A DNA stretch of 64,000 nt, from assembly GCF_016583645.1 (NCBI RefSeq), contig NZ_NRRL01000011.1, positions 1 to 64,000 of the forward strand, given 5' to 3'. Below, in pieces: positions 34,836 through 43,278 of this stretch. The DNA is from Rhodovibrio sodomensis (lineage in GTDB: Bacteria > Pseudomonadota > Alphaproteobacteria > Kiloniellales > Rhodovibrionaceae). The notes beneath the pieces are model-generated. The model searched no databases, was not told the DNA's origin, and saw only the letters and a list, made by a program, of their open reading frames with translations. Positions within the stretch are counted from its first letter, which is position 1, and every line of letters begins with the position of its first letter. Both the position numbers and the translations under genes were made by a program.

Positions 34836-36854
34836 TTATAGCCAGTCCTTGACCGTGGACACCACGGCTTCCGGCGTGATGCCGAAGTGCTTGTAAAGGT
34901 CGCCCGTCGGGGCGGACGCGCCGAAGCCCTTCATGCCGACGAACGCGCCGTCGAGCGTGGTCCAGCGCTCCCAGCCGAACCCGCTCGCGGCCTCGATCGC
35001 CACGCGCAGGGCGCTCGTACCGAGCACCTCGTCGCGGTAGTGCGCCGGCTGGTCCAGAAAGATGTCCCAGCTCGGCATCGAGACCACGGCGGCGGAGATG
35101 CCTTCCTCCGCCAGCATCGCGCGCGCTTCCACCGCGACGTGCACCTCCGAGCCGGACGCGAGCAGGGTGACCTGCCGGTGGTCCTGCGCGGGCACCAGGA
35201 TGTAGGCGCCGTAGCGGCAGTAGTTCTCCTCCGCGCCCTCGGCGCGCAGGGCGGGCAGGCCCTGCCGGCTGAGCGCGAGGACGCTCGGTGCGTCGGCACT
35301 CTCCAGGGCGACCTGCCAGCACTCCGCCGTCTCGACCGCGTCCGCCGGGCGCAGCACCCGCAGTCGCGGCATCGCGCGCAGGCTCGCCAGATGCTCGATC
35401 GGCTGGTGGGTCGGGCCGTCCTCGCCCAGGCCGATCGAATCGTGCGTCATCACATGGATGGTGCGCAGCTTGTTCATCGCCGCCAAGCGGATCGACGGCC
35501 GGGCGTAGTCGGAGAAGATCAGGAAGGTGCCGCTGTAGGGGATCACGCCGCCGTGCAGCGCCAGCCCGTTCATCGCCGCGGCCATGCCGTGCTCGCGCAC
35601 GCCCCAGTGGACGTAGTTGCCGGCGTAATCGCCGCGCGTCACCACTTGGTGGCCGCTGGTCTTGGTGTTGTTGGACCCGCTGAGGTCGGCGGAGCCGCCG
35701 ATCATCTCGGGGATCCGCTCGACCAGCGCCTCCAGCACGGTTTGGGAGGCCTTGCGCGTGGCGACCTTGGGCTTTTCCTCCAGCAGCGTGCGCTTGACCG
35801 CGCTGATCGCATCGCCGAGGCCCTCGGGCAGGCGGCCTTCCTGGCGGCGCAGGAATTCCGTGCGGATGTCGTCGCCGGCGCCCCGCAGCCGTCCGTCCCA
35901 GGCGGCCGACAGCTCGCCGCCGGCCGCGCCGACTTGGCGCCAGGCGTGCAGGATCGGCTCCGGGATCTCGAACGGCCCGTGCGGCCAGCCGAGCTTCTCG
36001 CGCGCGCCCGCGATCTCGTCTTCGCCCAGCGGCGCGCCGTGGCTCTTCTCGCTCCCGGCCAGCTTGGGCGCGCCGTAGCCGATCGTGGTCTTGCACGCGA
36101 TCAGCGATGGCTTGTCGCTCGCGCGGGCCGCTTCTATCGCCTCGGCGACCGCCGCTGGATCGTGGCCGTCGACCCGCAGGGCGTGCCAGCCATAGGCCTC
36201 GAAGCGTTTCACCTGGTCGACGCTGTCGGCGAGGTCGGTCGAGCCGTCGATCGAGATGCCGTTGTCGTCGAACAGCACGACCAGGCGGCCGAGACCCAGG
36301 TGGCCCGCGATCGAGGCCGCCTCGTGGCTGATGCCCTCCATCAGGTCGCCGTCGCTGGCGATCACGTAGGTCCAGTGGTCGACCAGATGGTCGCCGAACC
36401 GGGCGTTCAGGATGCGCTCGGCGAGCGCCATGCCGACCGCGTTGCCGAAACCCTGGCCGAGCGGGCCGGTGGTGGTCTCGATCCCGCCGGCCTCGCCGTA
36501 CTCGGGGTGGCCGGCGGTCTTGCTGCCGAGTTGGCGGAAGTTCTTCAGCTCTTCCAGCGTCATGTCCTCGTAGCCGGTCAGGTACAACAGGCTGTACAGC
36601 AGCATCGAGCCATGACCGGCGGACAGCACGAAGCGATCGCGGTCGGGCCAGTCCGGGCGCTTGGGATCGAACTTCAGGAAACGGTTGAACAGCACCGTCG
36701 CCACGTCGGCCATGCCCATCGGCATGCCGGGGTGGCCGGATTGCGCCTTTTGCACGGCGTCCATCGCCAGCGCGCGGATCGCGTTGGCCATGTCGTTGTG
36801 CGTGACCTGGTCTGCCGAGCCAAGCGTGGAGGCGGTCGTCTGCGCAGTATCCAT
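34836..36854 (-). CDS. tkt: Transketolase
   Basis: 672 aa from ATG 36854; a TTG ten codons upstream is possible but lacks a better ribosome site. ThDP fold: [16 protein letters not shown], the ThDP motif [20 protein letters not shown], the pyrimidine-binding middle domain ([20 protein letters not shown]), and the C-terminal TRANSKETOLASE_C region. It transfers two-carbon units between pentose and hexose phosphates. Heads the tkt, aldolase, gap set; a 533-bp divergent region separates it from the DUF4164-like gene. Confidence 0.97.
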   Translation of the reverse strand: MDTAQTTASTLGSADQVTHNDMANAIRALAMDAVQKAQSGHPGMPMGMADVATVLFNRFLKFDPKRPDWPDRDRFVLSAGHGSMLLYSLLYLTGYEDMTLEELKNFRQLGSKTAGHPEYGEAGGIETTTGPLGQGFGNAVGMALAERILNARFGDHLVDHWTYVIASDGDLMEGISHEAASIAGHLGLGRLVVLFDDNGISIDGSTDLADSVDQVKRFEAYGWHALRVDGHDPAAVAEAIEAARASDKPSLIACKTTIGYGAPKLAGSEKSHGAPLGEDEIAGAREKLGWPHGPFEIPEPILHAWRQVGAAGGELSAAWDGRLRGAGDDIRTEFLRRQEGRLPEGLGDAISAVKRTLLEEKPKVATRKASQTVLEALVERIPEMIGGSADLSGSNNTKTSGHQVVTRGDYAGNYVHWGVREHGMAAAMNGLALHGGVIPYSGTFLIFSDYARPSIRLAAMNKLRTIHVMTHDSIGLGEDGPTHQPIEHLASLRAMPRLRVLRPADAVETAECWQVALESADAPSVLALSRQGLPALRAEGAEENYCRYGAYILVPAQDHRQVTLLASGSEVHVAVEARAMLAEEGISAAVVSMPSWDIFLDQPAHYRDEVLGTSALRVAIEAASGFGWERWTTLDGAFVGMKGFGASAPTGDLYKHFGITPEAVVSTVKDWL

Positions 36855-37387
36855 GAAATTAAGCCTGATTTTTCTGTGTTCCAAAGGGGTCGCGGTACGC
36901 CGCCTGCCGCCCCGGCCACACGCGGGCGGGGTCCTCTCCGCTACCCAAGTCGGAAGATGCCGATGGGGGGCATGGGGGTCAACACACAGCCGCGGCGACG
37001 GCGGCGCAAAAATATTTAAGTGATCTTAAGTCTCATCATGCACCCGACCAGCCTGGAATTCCCCGTTGAGACGCGGGGTGCGGCACGCAGTCGCAAGTCG
37101 TATGTGCATTTCAATGGCGGGATTGGTGTCGCGCTGCCGATACCGTCATCCCGACCGGGGCTGTGCGCGCGTCGGGACGCGGCGCAGGACCAGCAAGACT
37201 TGTTGGCGATTGAACGTTGAGGTCGCAGGTTTTTGCGCGGCGCGGGTATTAGTTGCGCTGGTGTCCGGGTGCGGACGGCCGCGGACCGGCGCAGAGTCGG
37301 AGTTGACCGCGCGTGCGGGCGCCGCCTATCGTCAACCAGAGCGTCGGTTTCGGCGTGTCGATTTGCGAAACGGCGACCGTGGTCCGC
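36855..37387. promoter_or_regulatory. Divergent promoter region tkt / DUF4164-zapA
   Basis: 533 bp without a credible gene. The most AT-rich stretch in it (AAAATATTTAAGTGATCTTAAG, about 37009-37030) contains the inverted repeat TTAAG-TGAT-CTTAA and could be a regulator site or promoter. The remainder is GC-rich and unstructured to the eye. Confidence 0.4.
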
Positions 37388-37618
37388 ATGTCCCGCCTGG
37401 ATGAAGCGCAACAGCGGCTGAACGCCGCGCTGACGCGGCTTGAGCGCGCGGTCGAGGGGAAGCTCAAGGCCGCCCAGCAGAACGGCGCCTCGGCGGTCGA
37501 CGACGGTGCGTTGGACGCGCTGAAGGCGGAGAACGAGCAGTTGCGCCAGGCCAGTGCGGAGGCGGGCGAGCGGCTCGATACCGCGATCCGCCGGCTGGAA
37601 GGCGTGCTGGACAGCTAG
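37388..37618 (+). CDS. Small coiled-coil protein, DUF4164-like
   Basis: 76 aa from ATG 37388 (MSRLDEAQQRLNAALTRLER). Almost entirely heptad-repeat helix, ending AIRRLEGVLDS. Proteins of this kind are usually encoded just before zapA in Alphaproteobacteria and are annotated DUF4164. A division-related role is inferred only from this synteny. A terminator-like hairpin separates it from zapA. Confidence 0.75.
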   Translation: MSRLDEAQQRLNAALTRLERAVEGKLKAAQQNGASAVDDGALDALKAENEQLRQASAEAGERLDTAIRRLEGVLDS

Positions 37619-37636
37619 CTGGCCGCCGGCATGGAG

Positions 37637-37667
37637 GCGGCCGACCGCGTGGTACGGCCGCTTTTTT
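37637..37667 (+). terminator. Intrinsic terminator or attenuator before zapA
   Basis: GCGGCCG / CGGCCGC stem (7 bp, 11-nt loop) followed directly by TTTTTT. It lies between the small coiled-coil gene and zapA, so it either ends the first transcript or attenuates read-through into zapA. Confidence 0.7.
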
Positions 37668-37695
37668 CTTGAAGAGACGAGCGAGGTGATCGGCC

Positions 37696-38037
37696 ATGGG
37701 CCAGGTTGCGGTCGATATCAACGGACGCCGGTTCCAGGTCGCCTGCGACGACGGGCAGGAAGATCACGTCCGCGAGCTCGGCGCCTACATCGACGGCAAG
37801 GTCAAGCAGGTCGCCGATCAAATCGGGCAGGTGGGCGATCCGCGGCTGCTGCTGATGGCCAGCCTGCTGATCACCGACGAACTGTACGAACTGCGCCAGG
37901 GCGGCTCCGGGGTGGGCCAAAGCGGCGGCGCCGGCATGGCCGGCGGCGCCAGCGCGATCGAGGAACGCGCAGCCCAGATGATCGAGAGCACCGCCGACCG
38001 TCTTCAAGATATTGCCGCACGCCTCGAAGCCTCCTAG
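37696..38037 (+). CDS. zapA: Cell division protein ZapA
   Basis: 113 aa. N-terminal beta part MGQVAVDINGRRFQVACDDG, the ZapA segment HVRELGAYIDGKVKQVADQ, and an extended C-terminal coiled coil. ZapA crosslinks FtsZ filaments at the division ring. The order DUF4164, zapA, 6S RNA, fau is the classic arrangement. A short Gly/Ala linker (GSGVGQSGGAGMAGGAS) interrupts the helix. Confidence 0.93.
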   Translation: MGQVAVDINGRRFQVACDDGQEDHVRELGAYIDGKVKQVADQIGQVGDPRLLLMASLLITDELYELRQGGSGVGQSGGAGMAGGASAIEERAAQMIESTADRLQDIAARLEAS

Positions 38038-38043
38038 GTTGCG

Positions 38044-38180
38044 CGCCAGGGTGTGCTGCCCGGTGCGTTAGGTCACCAAGTCCCGGGGGCGATACTCTGC
38101 GAAAAGGGAGCTGTCCCTGCCGGTGCCCCTCGGGCATCGGTAAAACGGCACCCACCTGGTCTATTCGGCCCGCAGGGAAT
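38044..38180 (+). ncRNA. ssrS: 6S RNA
   Basis: Lies between zapA and fau, the conserved 6S locus. The sequence fits the alphaproteobacterial form: 5' CCAGG plus GTGTGCTG can pair with 3' CGGCACCCA plus CCTGG, closing a rod, and the middle has GGGGCGATACTCTGCG and GGGAGCTGTCCCTG with the inner GGTGCCCCTCGGGCATC hairpin. 6S mimics an open promoter and holds the housekeeping RNA polymerase in slow growth. The ends are approximate. Confidence 0.8.
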
Positions 38181-38223
38181 GGAAACAACCGACGGCCGGC
38201 GCGGCACACCCCCCTGATCGCGG

Positions 38224-38268
38224 CTTCCACCTTCGCGCCTTCCACCTTCGCGCCTTCCACCTTGGCGC
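38224..38268. repeat. Three-copy 15-bp tandem repeat
   Basis: Three units of CTTCCACCTTCGCGC, the last with one change, sit in the 6S-fau spacer. A similar 15-bp minisatellite with the same CTTCCAC core (on the other strand) occurs at 40201-40245. Confidence 0.85.
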
Positions 38269-38357
38269 GCGCGGACCGCCGGCCACCGGCGCCGGCGACC
38301 GGTGCGCGCCGGCAATCCGCCCAACCCGCTTTCCGGCTTTAGCGAGCGTTTTCGACG

Positions 38358-38996
38358 ATGACCGTGGCATGGGCGCCCTCCGAGCAGTCCGGCGGCGGGG
38401 CCGGGCCCGGCGACCCCGAGCGCGCCAAGAAGCAGTTGCGCCGAACGGCCCAGGCGCGCCGCGCCGCGGCCGCGGCCGACAATCCGCACGCCCATGAGGC
38501 GCTTGCCCGGGCGGTCTTCGCCGCGGTCGCGTTCGCCGACGGCGATGCCGTGTCCGGCTACTGGCCGATGGGCGACGAAATCGACCCCGTGCCGGTTCTG
38601 GAGGCGCTGCACCAGCGCGGCCATCCGATCGGCCTGCCGGCGATGGCGGGGAAGGCGCAGCCGCTGATCTTCCGCGCCTGGCAGCCCGGGGCGGAGCTGC
38701 AGGACGGCGGCTTCGGCACGCGGGTTCCGCCAGAAAGCGCGCCGGTCATCGTGCCCCGGATCGTGCTGGTGCCGCTGTTGGCGTTCGACCGGGCGGGCTA
38801 TCGGCTGGGCTACGGCGGCGGCTTCTACGACCGCACCCTGCAGCAGCTGCGCGCCGATCAGCCGGACACACTGGCCGTCGGCGTCGCCTATCAGGGTCAG
38901 GAGGTCGACCGCGTACCGCGGGACCGCTACGACCAGCGCCTCGACATGATCCTGACCGAGCAGGGGTCCGTCGCCCTGTCCTTGGACGCAGCTTAG
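38358..38996 (+). CDS. fau: 5-formyltetrahydrofolate cyclo-ligase
   Basis: 212 aa. ATP-binding and catalytic block GYRLGYGGGFYDRTLQQL near the C-terminus, the N-terminal basic helix KKQLRRTAQARRAAA, and the VSGYWPMGDEIDPVPVLEAL fold. It converts 5-formyl-THF to 5,10-methenyl-THF. The start follows an extended N-terminal Gly/Pro leader (about 25 aa) that other members lack; a later start is possible. Located after 6S RNA as in many proteobacteria. Confidence 0.95.
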   Translation: MTVAWAPSEQSGGGAGPGDPERAKKQLRRTAQARRAAAAADNPHAHEALARAVFAAVAFADGDAVSGYWPMGDEIDPVPVLEALHQRGHPIGLPAMAGKAQPLIFRAWQPGAELQDGGFGTRVPPESAPVIVPRIVLVPLLAFDRAGYRLGYGGGFYDRTLQQLRADQPDTLAVGVAYQGQEVDRVPRDRYDQRLDMILTEQGSVALSLDAA

Positions 38997-39038
38997 ACAG
39001 CACCGGCGGGACAGCACCAGCGGGGAGGAAGCGAGCGC

Positions 39039-39854
39039 ATGCGCCTGTTGTTCGTGGGCGACGTTTTTGGCCGGGCGGGGCGTAACGCGATCGCCGAGCA
39101 CCTGCCGCGCCTGAAGCGCGATCTCAAGCCCGACTTCGTCGCGGTCAACGGCGAGAACGCCGCCCACGGCGCCGGGATCACCGAGAAGATCTGCCAGGAG
39201 TTGATCGACTGCGGCGCCGACGTGGTGACCGGCGGCAACCACTCCTGGGATCAGAAGGAAGCGCTCAGCTACATCGAGCGCGAGCCGCGCCTGCTGCGCC
39301 CGGCGAACTTCCCGCCCGGCACGCCGGGGCGCGGGGTCGGCGTGTTCGAGGGGCGGCGCGGCACCAAGGTTCTGGTGATGAACCTAATGGGCCGGCTGTT
39401 CATGGACCCGCTGGACGACCCGTTCGCGCTCGCCGACCGCGAACTCGCCAAGCATCGCCTGGGCCAGACCGTGCACGCCGCGATCGTCGACTTCCACGCC
39501 GAGGCGACCAGCGAGAAGCAGGCGCTGGGCCATTACCTGGACGGCCGCGTGTCGATGTGCGTGGGCACCCATACCCACGTGCCGACCAGTGACGTGATGA
39601 TCCTGGACGGCGGCACCGCCTACCAGTCCGACGCCGGCATGACCGGTGACTACAACTCGGTGATTGGGATGGTGAAGGAGGCGCCGATCGCGCGCTTCAC
39701 CAAGAAGCTGCCGACTGAGCGCCTGGGCCCCGCGACCGGCGAGGCGACCTTGTGCGGGCTGTACGTGGAGACCGACGGCCGCACCGGCCTGGCGATCCGG
39801 GTGGAGCCGGTGCGTCTCGGCGGTCGCCTGGCCGAGCAGATTCCGGCCGTCTAG
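39039..39854 (+). CDS. YmdB-type metallophosphoesterase
   Basis: 271 aa of the TIGR00282/YmdB family, which hydrolyses 2',3'-cyclic nucleotides. Metal-binding blocks: FVGDVFGRAGRNAI, NGENAAHGAGI, GGNHSWDQKEA, DFHAEATSEKQALGHYLDGR and GTHTHVPTSD. Length is as expected. ATG 39039 is preceded by GAGGAA. It follows fau by 42 bp, so they are likely co-expressed. Confidence 0.93.
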   Translation: MRLLFVGDVFGRAGRNAIAEHLPRLKRDLKPDFVAVNGENAAHGAGITEKICQELIDCGADVVTGGNHSWDQKEALSYIEREPRLLRPANFPPGTPGRGVGVFEGRRGTKVLVMNLMGRLFMDPLDDPFALADRELAKHRLGQTVHAAIVDFHAEATSEKQALGHYLDGRVSMCVGTHTHVPTSDVMILDGGTAYQSDAGMTGDYNSVIGMVKEAPIARFTKKLPTERLGPATGEATLCGLYVETDGRTGLAIRVEPVRLGGRLAEQIPAV

Positions 39855-39912
39855 GCCGCGGCCGCGCCCACGCGGCCGGGTCCTCTATCTATACCTTGAG
39901 ACGCGTGACGGC

Positions 39913-40185
39913 TCAGGCGGTCTGATCCGCAAGCGCGCGGAAGCGGGCGACCTCGGCGTCGAGCAACTCGGCGTGCGCGGTCGCGCGGTCGGCGGCGGCG
40001 CGGGCGGCCGTCGGGCCTTCCGGGTCGAGCAGGCCGTCGAGGGCGTCGAGCGCGCTGGCCTGAACGAACCCGCCGACACTGCGCGCGGCGCGCGCCCGCG
40101 TCGCCGCCCGGGCGTGCGGGTCGGCCGGCAGCTCCTGGGCGAGTTCCAGGTGGGTCATTTCGGCGGCGAGCGGGGCCAGGGACAT
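39913..40185 (-). CDS. Small hypothetical helical protein
   Basis: 90 aa from ATG 40185, where AAGGA lies at a good distance; longer readings run through the 15-bp tandem repeat and are unlikely. Ala-rich helices (ARAATRARAARSVGGFVQAS; AARAAADRATAHAELLDAEV). No family recognised. Convergent with the YmdB-type gene. Confidence 0.5.
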   Translation of the reverse strand: MSLAPLAAEMTHLELAQELPADPHARAATRARAARSVGGFVQASALDALDGLLDPEGPTAARAAADRATAHAELLDAEVARFRALADQTA

Positions 40186-40618
40186 CGTCGCGTCCTTGCG
40201 GAAGGTGGCAGGGTGGAAAGTGGCCGGGTGGAAGGTGGCCGGCATCAGAGACGGTCGCTCGGGCATGGCCGTCCCGGTCGCGGCTCGACCAGGCCGGCTG
40301 GGCAGCAGTCGTTCAGATCCCACGCTAGCGCGGCGGTCTTAAGGCGCGGTTAACCGCCGGGCGTCCGAGCCGCCCCCTCGCCGGCAGACGCCGTCGGTCC
40401 TTTCCTGGGCTGTCTGCCGTGGCGTTTTGCCCGAATGCCGTTTCGTCGACATTCGGGCGGCATGCGGCGGCATTTCCTCCGGCCGGGTTTCATTAAAATC
40501 CAACTTCAATTCCGACTGTCTCGATGGAGACAAAAGTTTAGCCATTTGGTTCATGCGACGAGCCCGATCGTAGTAATACTTTGGATGCTGCGAATTTCGA
40601 CGGAGTAGGGCCGCGAAT
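40186..40618. promoter_or_regulatory. Region upstream of the SLC13 permease and orphan cluster
   Basis: 433 bp without a credible gene. It holds three copies of a 15-bp tandem repeat (40201-40245, unit GAAGGTGGCCGGGTG) and a distinctly AT-richer segment from about 40490 to 40600 that should carry the promoter; GGAGTAGGG at 40602-40610 is the ribosome site for ATG 40619. Confidence 0.45.
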
Positions 40619-42148
40619 ATGGGTTACATGCGAAAATTCCTCGATAAGCTGGCGCACTCCAGCATTCGTGGCGATAAGTTGATCGGTATTGTTCTTGGGC
40701 CGACGGTCCTTTTGATCGTCATCCATTTGCCGCTCGATATGACGCCCGACCAGCAGAACCTGCTCGGTCTGGTGGCGATGACCCTGGTCTTCTGGGTCCT
40801 GAGGGTTTTCCCGATCGCGCTGACACCGGTGATCACGCTGGGGCTGGCGGTGATCCTGAACGTCGCCTCCGACCGCGAGGCGTTCAGCGCCTTTTCCTCG
40901 CCGACCCTGTTCCTGCTGATCGGCAGTTTCATTCTGACCCACGCGATGACGCGGCACGGCCTGGGCCGGCGGATCTCGCTTATGGTGCTGTCGTTGCCCA
41001 CGGTGGCGAGCTCGACCTACCGGATCGTGATCGCGTTCGGCGCGCTCGCTGCGCTGATGTCGACCGTGCTCGACAACGGGGCGGTGGCGGCGATCCTGCT
41101 GCCGATCGCGATCAGCCTGTCCCGAACCTTTTCCGACGACATCGAGGCGCAGAGCGGGGTCAGCGACGACACCCATCCGCTCGCCTTTACGGTCGCGTTG
41201 ATGTTGATGACCGCCTACGGCTCGACCGTCGGCGCGCTGCTGACCCCGTTGGGCGATGCGTCCAACCTGGTCGGCTGGGCGCACATGCGGCGCTACAACG
41301 ACATCGACGTCACGATCGGCCTCTGGGTCGCCGTCGCCGCGCCGATCGTGATCGTCCTGTTCGGCGCGCTGTGCGCCATCGTGCTCGCCCTAAACCGGCC
41401 GGAAGTTGGCAGCATCCGCGGTGCCCGGGCGACCGTCGCCGCCCATCGCGCCAAGCTGGGCCGGATGACCCGGGCGGAGAAGAACACCGCGGTCGTGTTT
41501 GTCATGGCGGTGGTGCTGTGGCTGCTGCCCTCGCTCGCCGGCCTGATCTACGGCTCCGGCTCGGCGGCGCACACCCTGGTGACCGAACGCCTGCCGCCGT
41601 CGGTGGTGGCGATCCTGGCCGCGGCCGCGCTGTTCCTGCTGCCGGTCGGCTGGCAGAAGGGCTTCACCCTGAAGTGGGACGACGCGCGCAACACCAACTG
41701 GGAGCCGATCCTGCTGGTCGGCGCCACCCTCGCGCTCGGCTCGCTGATGGGGTCGACCGGCCTGGCGCAGGAAGTCGGCGGGCGGCTGGCCGCCTACGCG
41801 GAGAACTTCAGCGCGATCGGGGTGTATGCCTTCGCCGCCGCGCTCGCCACCGCCTTCTCCGAACTCACCACCAACCTCGTATCCGTGACCGTGCTGGTGC
41901 CGATCATCCCGGCAGTGGCCGAGGCGGCTGGCGGCGACAGCCTGCAGGCTACCTGGACCGCCACCTTCGCCGCGATCTACGGCTTCATGCTGCCGATCTC
42001 CACCAGCGCGAACGCGATCGTCTACGGCTCCGGTCAGATCCCCTTCTGGAAGATGGTGAAGACCGGGCTGTTCGTGGACGTCTCCGGCGTAATCCTCGTC
42101 GCCGTCGGCGTGCACATCATGCTGCGCGTCCTGGGCATTGCCGGCTGA
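40619..42148 (+). CDS. SLC13/DASS family permease
   Basis: 509 aa, about eleven to twelve membrane segments. DASS marks: the paired re-entrant substrate loops LTPLGDASNLVGW and FSELTTNLVSVTVLVP (variants of the SNT motif), and LPISTSANAIVYGSG. Na+-coupled dicarboxylate or sulfate-type transport is the family function; the Asn-Leu instead of Asn-Thr substitutions make the substrate uncertain. The orphan cluster begins 63 bp downstream on the same strand, so it may be the first gene of that transcript. Confidence 0.85.
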   Translation: MGYMRKFLDKLAHSSIRGDKLIGIVLGPTVLLIVIHLPLDMTPDQQNLLGLVAMTLVFWVLRVFPIALTPVITLGLAVILNVASDREAFSAFSSPTLFLLIGSFILTHAMTRHGLGRRISLMVLSLPTVASSTYRIVIAFGALAALMSTVLDNGAVAAILLPIAISLSRTFSDDIEAQSGVSDDTHPLAFTVALMLMTAYGSTVGALLTPLGDASNLVGWAHMRRYNDIDVTIGLWVAVAAPIVIVLFGALCAIVLALNRPEVGSIRGARATVAAHRAKLGRMTRAEKNTAVVFVMAVVLWLLPSLAGLIYGSGSAAHTLVTERLPPSVVAILAAAALFLLPVGWQKGFTLKWDDARNTNWEPILLVGATLALGSLMGSTGLAQEVGGRLAAYAENFSAIGVYAFAAALATAFSELTTNLVSVTVLVPIIPAVAEAAGGDSLQATWTATFAAIYGFMLPISTSANAIVYGSGQIPFWKMVKTGLFVDVSGVILVAVGVHIMLRVLGIAG

Positions 42149-42211
42149 TCCGCGCCGGTCGCTCCCGGACCCGCGTCATCCGATCCCTCTACAACCTGAA
42201 AGGACAACGTC

Positions 42212-42856
42212 ATGAGCAGTGCAGCCGCCGGTGGCGCCAACAAGACCACCAAGATGGATAACGAAGCCAACATCGACGCCGGCATGCTGGACGGCGGCGC
42301 GCAGGGCGAATTCGCCGCCACCTCCGCCGTCTCCGCCGAAGCGCAGCAGGGCGACGGTCCCGCGGCCGCCAGCGCCAGCGGTTCCGGATCGACCGGAGTC
42401 ACCGTCGAGACGGTCGCCGTCGCGGTGTCCTGCGGCAAGGACTACGCGGTCGCCGCGTGCCCGGTCGCGGTCGTCGCGGTCGGGGTGAACTCCGCCTCCG
42501 CCGGCTCGGAGAACGGCGTCGTCGCGGTCGGCCTGGAAGGCGCGGCGGCCTCCAGCAACTCCGCCAACTCCAGCGAGACGGCGATGCGCGACCACCAGGG
42601 CTTCAGCTTCGGCGACGATCCGGCGGTGGTGCGCCTGCTGGGCGCGATCCGGGGCGAACTGAATCGCCTGTCCGCCGACAACGAGGCGATCAAGGCCGAG
42701 CTTGGCTGGGTCGATCCCGAGGTCGACGACGACGCCCCGATCGCCAAGGCGGAAGCCGCGACCAGCGACAAGCACGCCGCCGCCGACAGCACCGCCAAGT
42801 CGGACTCCGCCGGCAAGCGCGACGGCGACAAGAAACCCGGCGGCTCCAAGGCCTGA
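42212..42856 (+). CDS. Low-complexity hypothetical protein, first gene of the orphan cluster
   Basis: 214 aa with AAAGGA upstream. Three zones: a Gly/Ala/Ser-rich N-terminus with KTTKMDNEANIDAGMLDGG; a hydrophobic, Ala/Val-rich middle (VETVAVAVSCGKDYAVAACP; VAVVAVGVNSASAGSENG) with two Cys but no classic membrane helix or signal peptide; a C-terminal helix (FSFGDDPAVVRLLGAIRGEL) ending in a Lys/Ala/Asp-rich tail (DSAGKRDGDKKPGGSKA). No family recognised. The Lys-rich tail is a conceivable substrate for the SET-like protein encoded at the cluster end, which is speculation. Confidence 0.75.
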   Translation: MSSAAAGGANKTTKMDNEANIDAGMLDGGAQGEFAATSAVSAEAQQGDGPAAASASGSGSTGVTVETVAVAVSCGKDYAVAACPVAVVAVGVNSASAGSENGVVAVGLEGAAASSNSANSSETAMRDHQGFSFGDDPAVVRLLGAIRGELNRLSADNEAIKAELGWVDPEVDDDAPIAKAEAATSDKHAAADSTAKSDSAGKRDGDKKPGGSKA

Positions 42857-42921
42857 TACCGAGCCGCGCCGTGATTCCGTCCTGGCTCGGCCGGCCGTGG
42901 CCGGGTTGAGGGCGGAGTGCC

Positions 42922-42944
42922 TCCGACGGACGAGGTGCGTCGGA
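42922..42944 (+). other. Leader hairpin before coiled-coil microprotein 1
   Basis: TCCGACG / CGTCGGA, a 7-bp stem with a 9-nt loop, ends 32 nt before the ATG of the microprotein gene. All three microprotein genes have a hairpin on this side. Confidence 0.5.
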
Positions 42945-42976
42945 ACCTGCAACCCAGACGAGAAGGAGTGACTTCA

Positions 42977-43186
42977 ATGCCCCAAAGCAGCCAGCTCGAC
43001 CAGATCAGTAGCACCCTGCAGAGCATCCAGGTGACGCTGGATTCCGGGCGCCTGTTCGACGTGCTCGAGGCGGTCCGCGATCAGGTCCGCGACGTGAAGA
43101 GCCAGAACCAGCAGATCCGCAACGACATCATGGATGTCCAACGGGTCGTGTACGAGGCCAATGCCAACAACAAGAAGGCCGACTAA
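42977..43186 (+). CDS. Coiled-coil microprotein 1 of the orphan cluster
   Basis: 69 aa from ATG 42977 behind AAGGAG. Reads as one amphipathic helix with a central SGRLFDVLEAVRDQVRD and a C-terminal QNQQIRNDIMDVQ, ending NNKKAD. It is nearly identical to the proteins at 50615 and 50905: QSSQ near the N-terminus, SGRLFD, (L/V)EVVRDQ, IRND and the KKAD end are invariant. No signal peptide, no Cys. Unknown family. The invariant central segment suggests a conserved interface, perhaps helix bundling with the large paralogues. Confidence 0.85.
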   Translation: MPQSSQLDQISSTLQSIQVTLDSGRLFDVLEAVRDQVRDVKSQNQQIRNDIMDVQRVVYEANANNKKAD

Positions 43187-43199
43187 CGCGACCCGCGGC

Positions 43200-43234
43200 C
43201 GGCCCCGGCCTGTCCCTCCCCCGGGCCGGGGCCG
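43200..43234 (+). other. GC hairpin after coiled-coil microprotein 1
   Basis: CGGCCCCGGCC / GGCCGGGGCCG, 11 bp with a 13-nt loop, begins 14 bases past the stop codon. There is no T-run; it probably blocks 3' exonucleases or pauses polymerase inside the cluster transcript. Confidence 0.65.
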
Positions 43235-43278
43235 TGCCGATCCATGGCGGACGTCGTGCGAACCAAGGAATCTGAGAG

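Noticed and set aside
37016..37029. TTAAG-TGAT-CTTAA as a CbbR or LysR operator for tkt
   Set aside because: Only one short palindrome, no LysR-type regulator gene adjacent and no Calvin cycle enzymes such as Rubisco or PRK in view.
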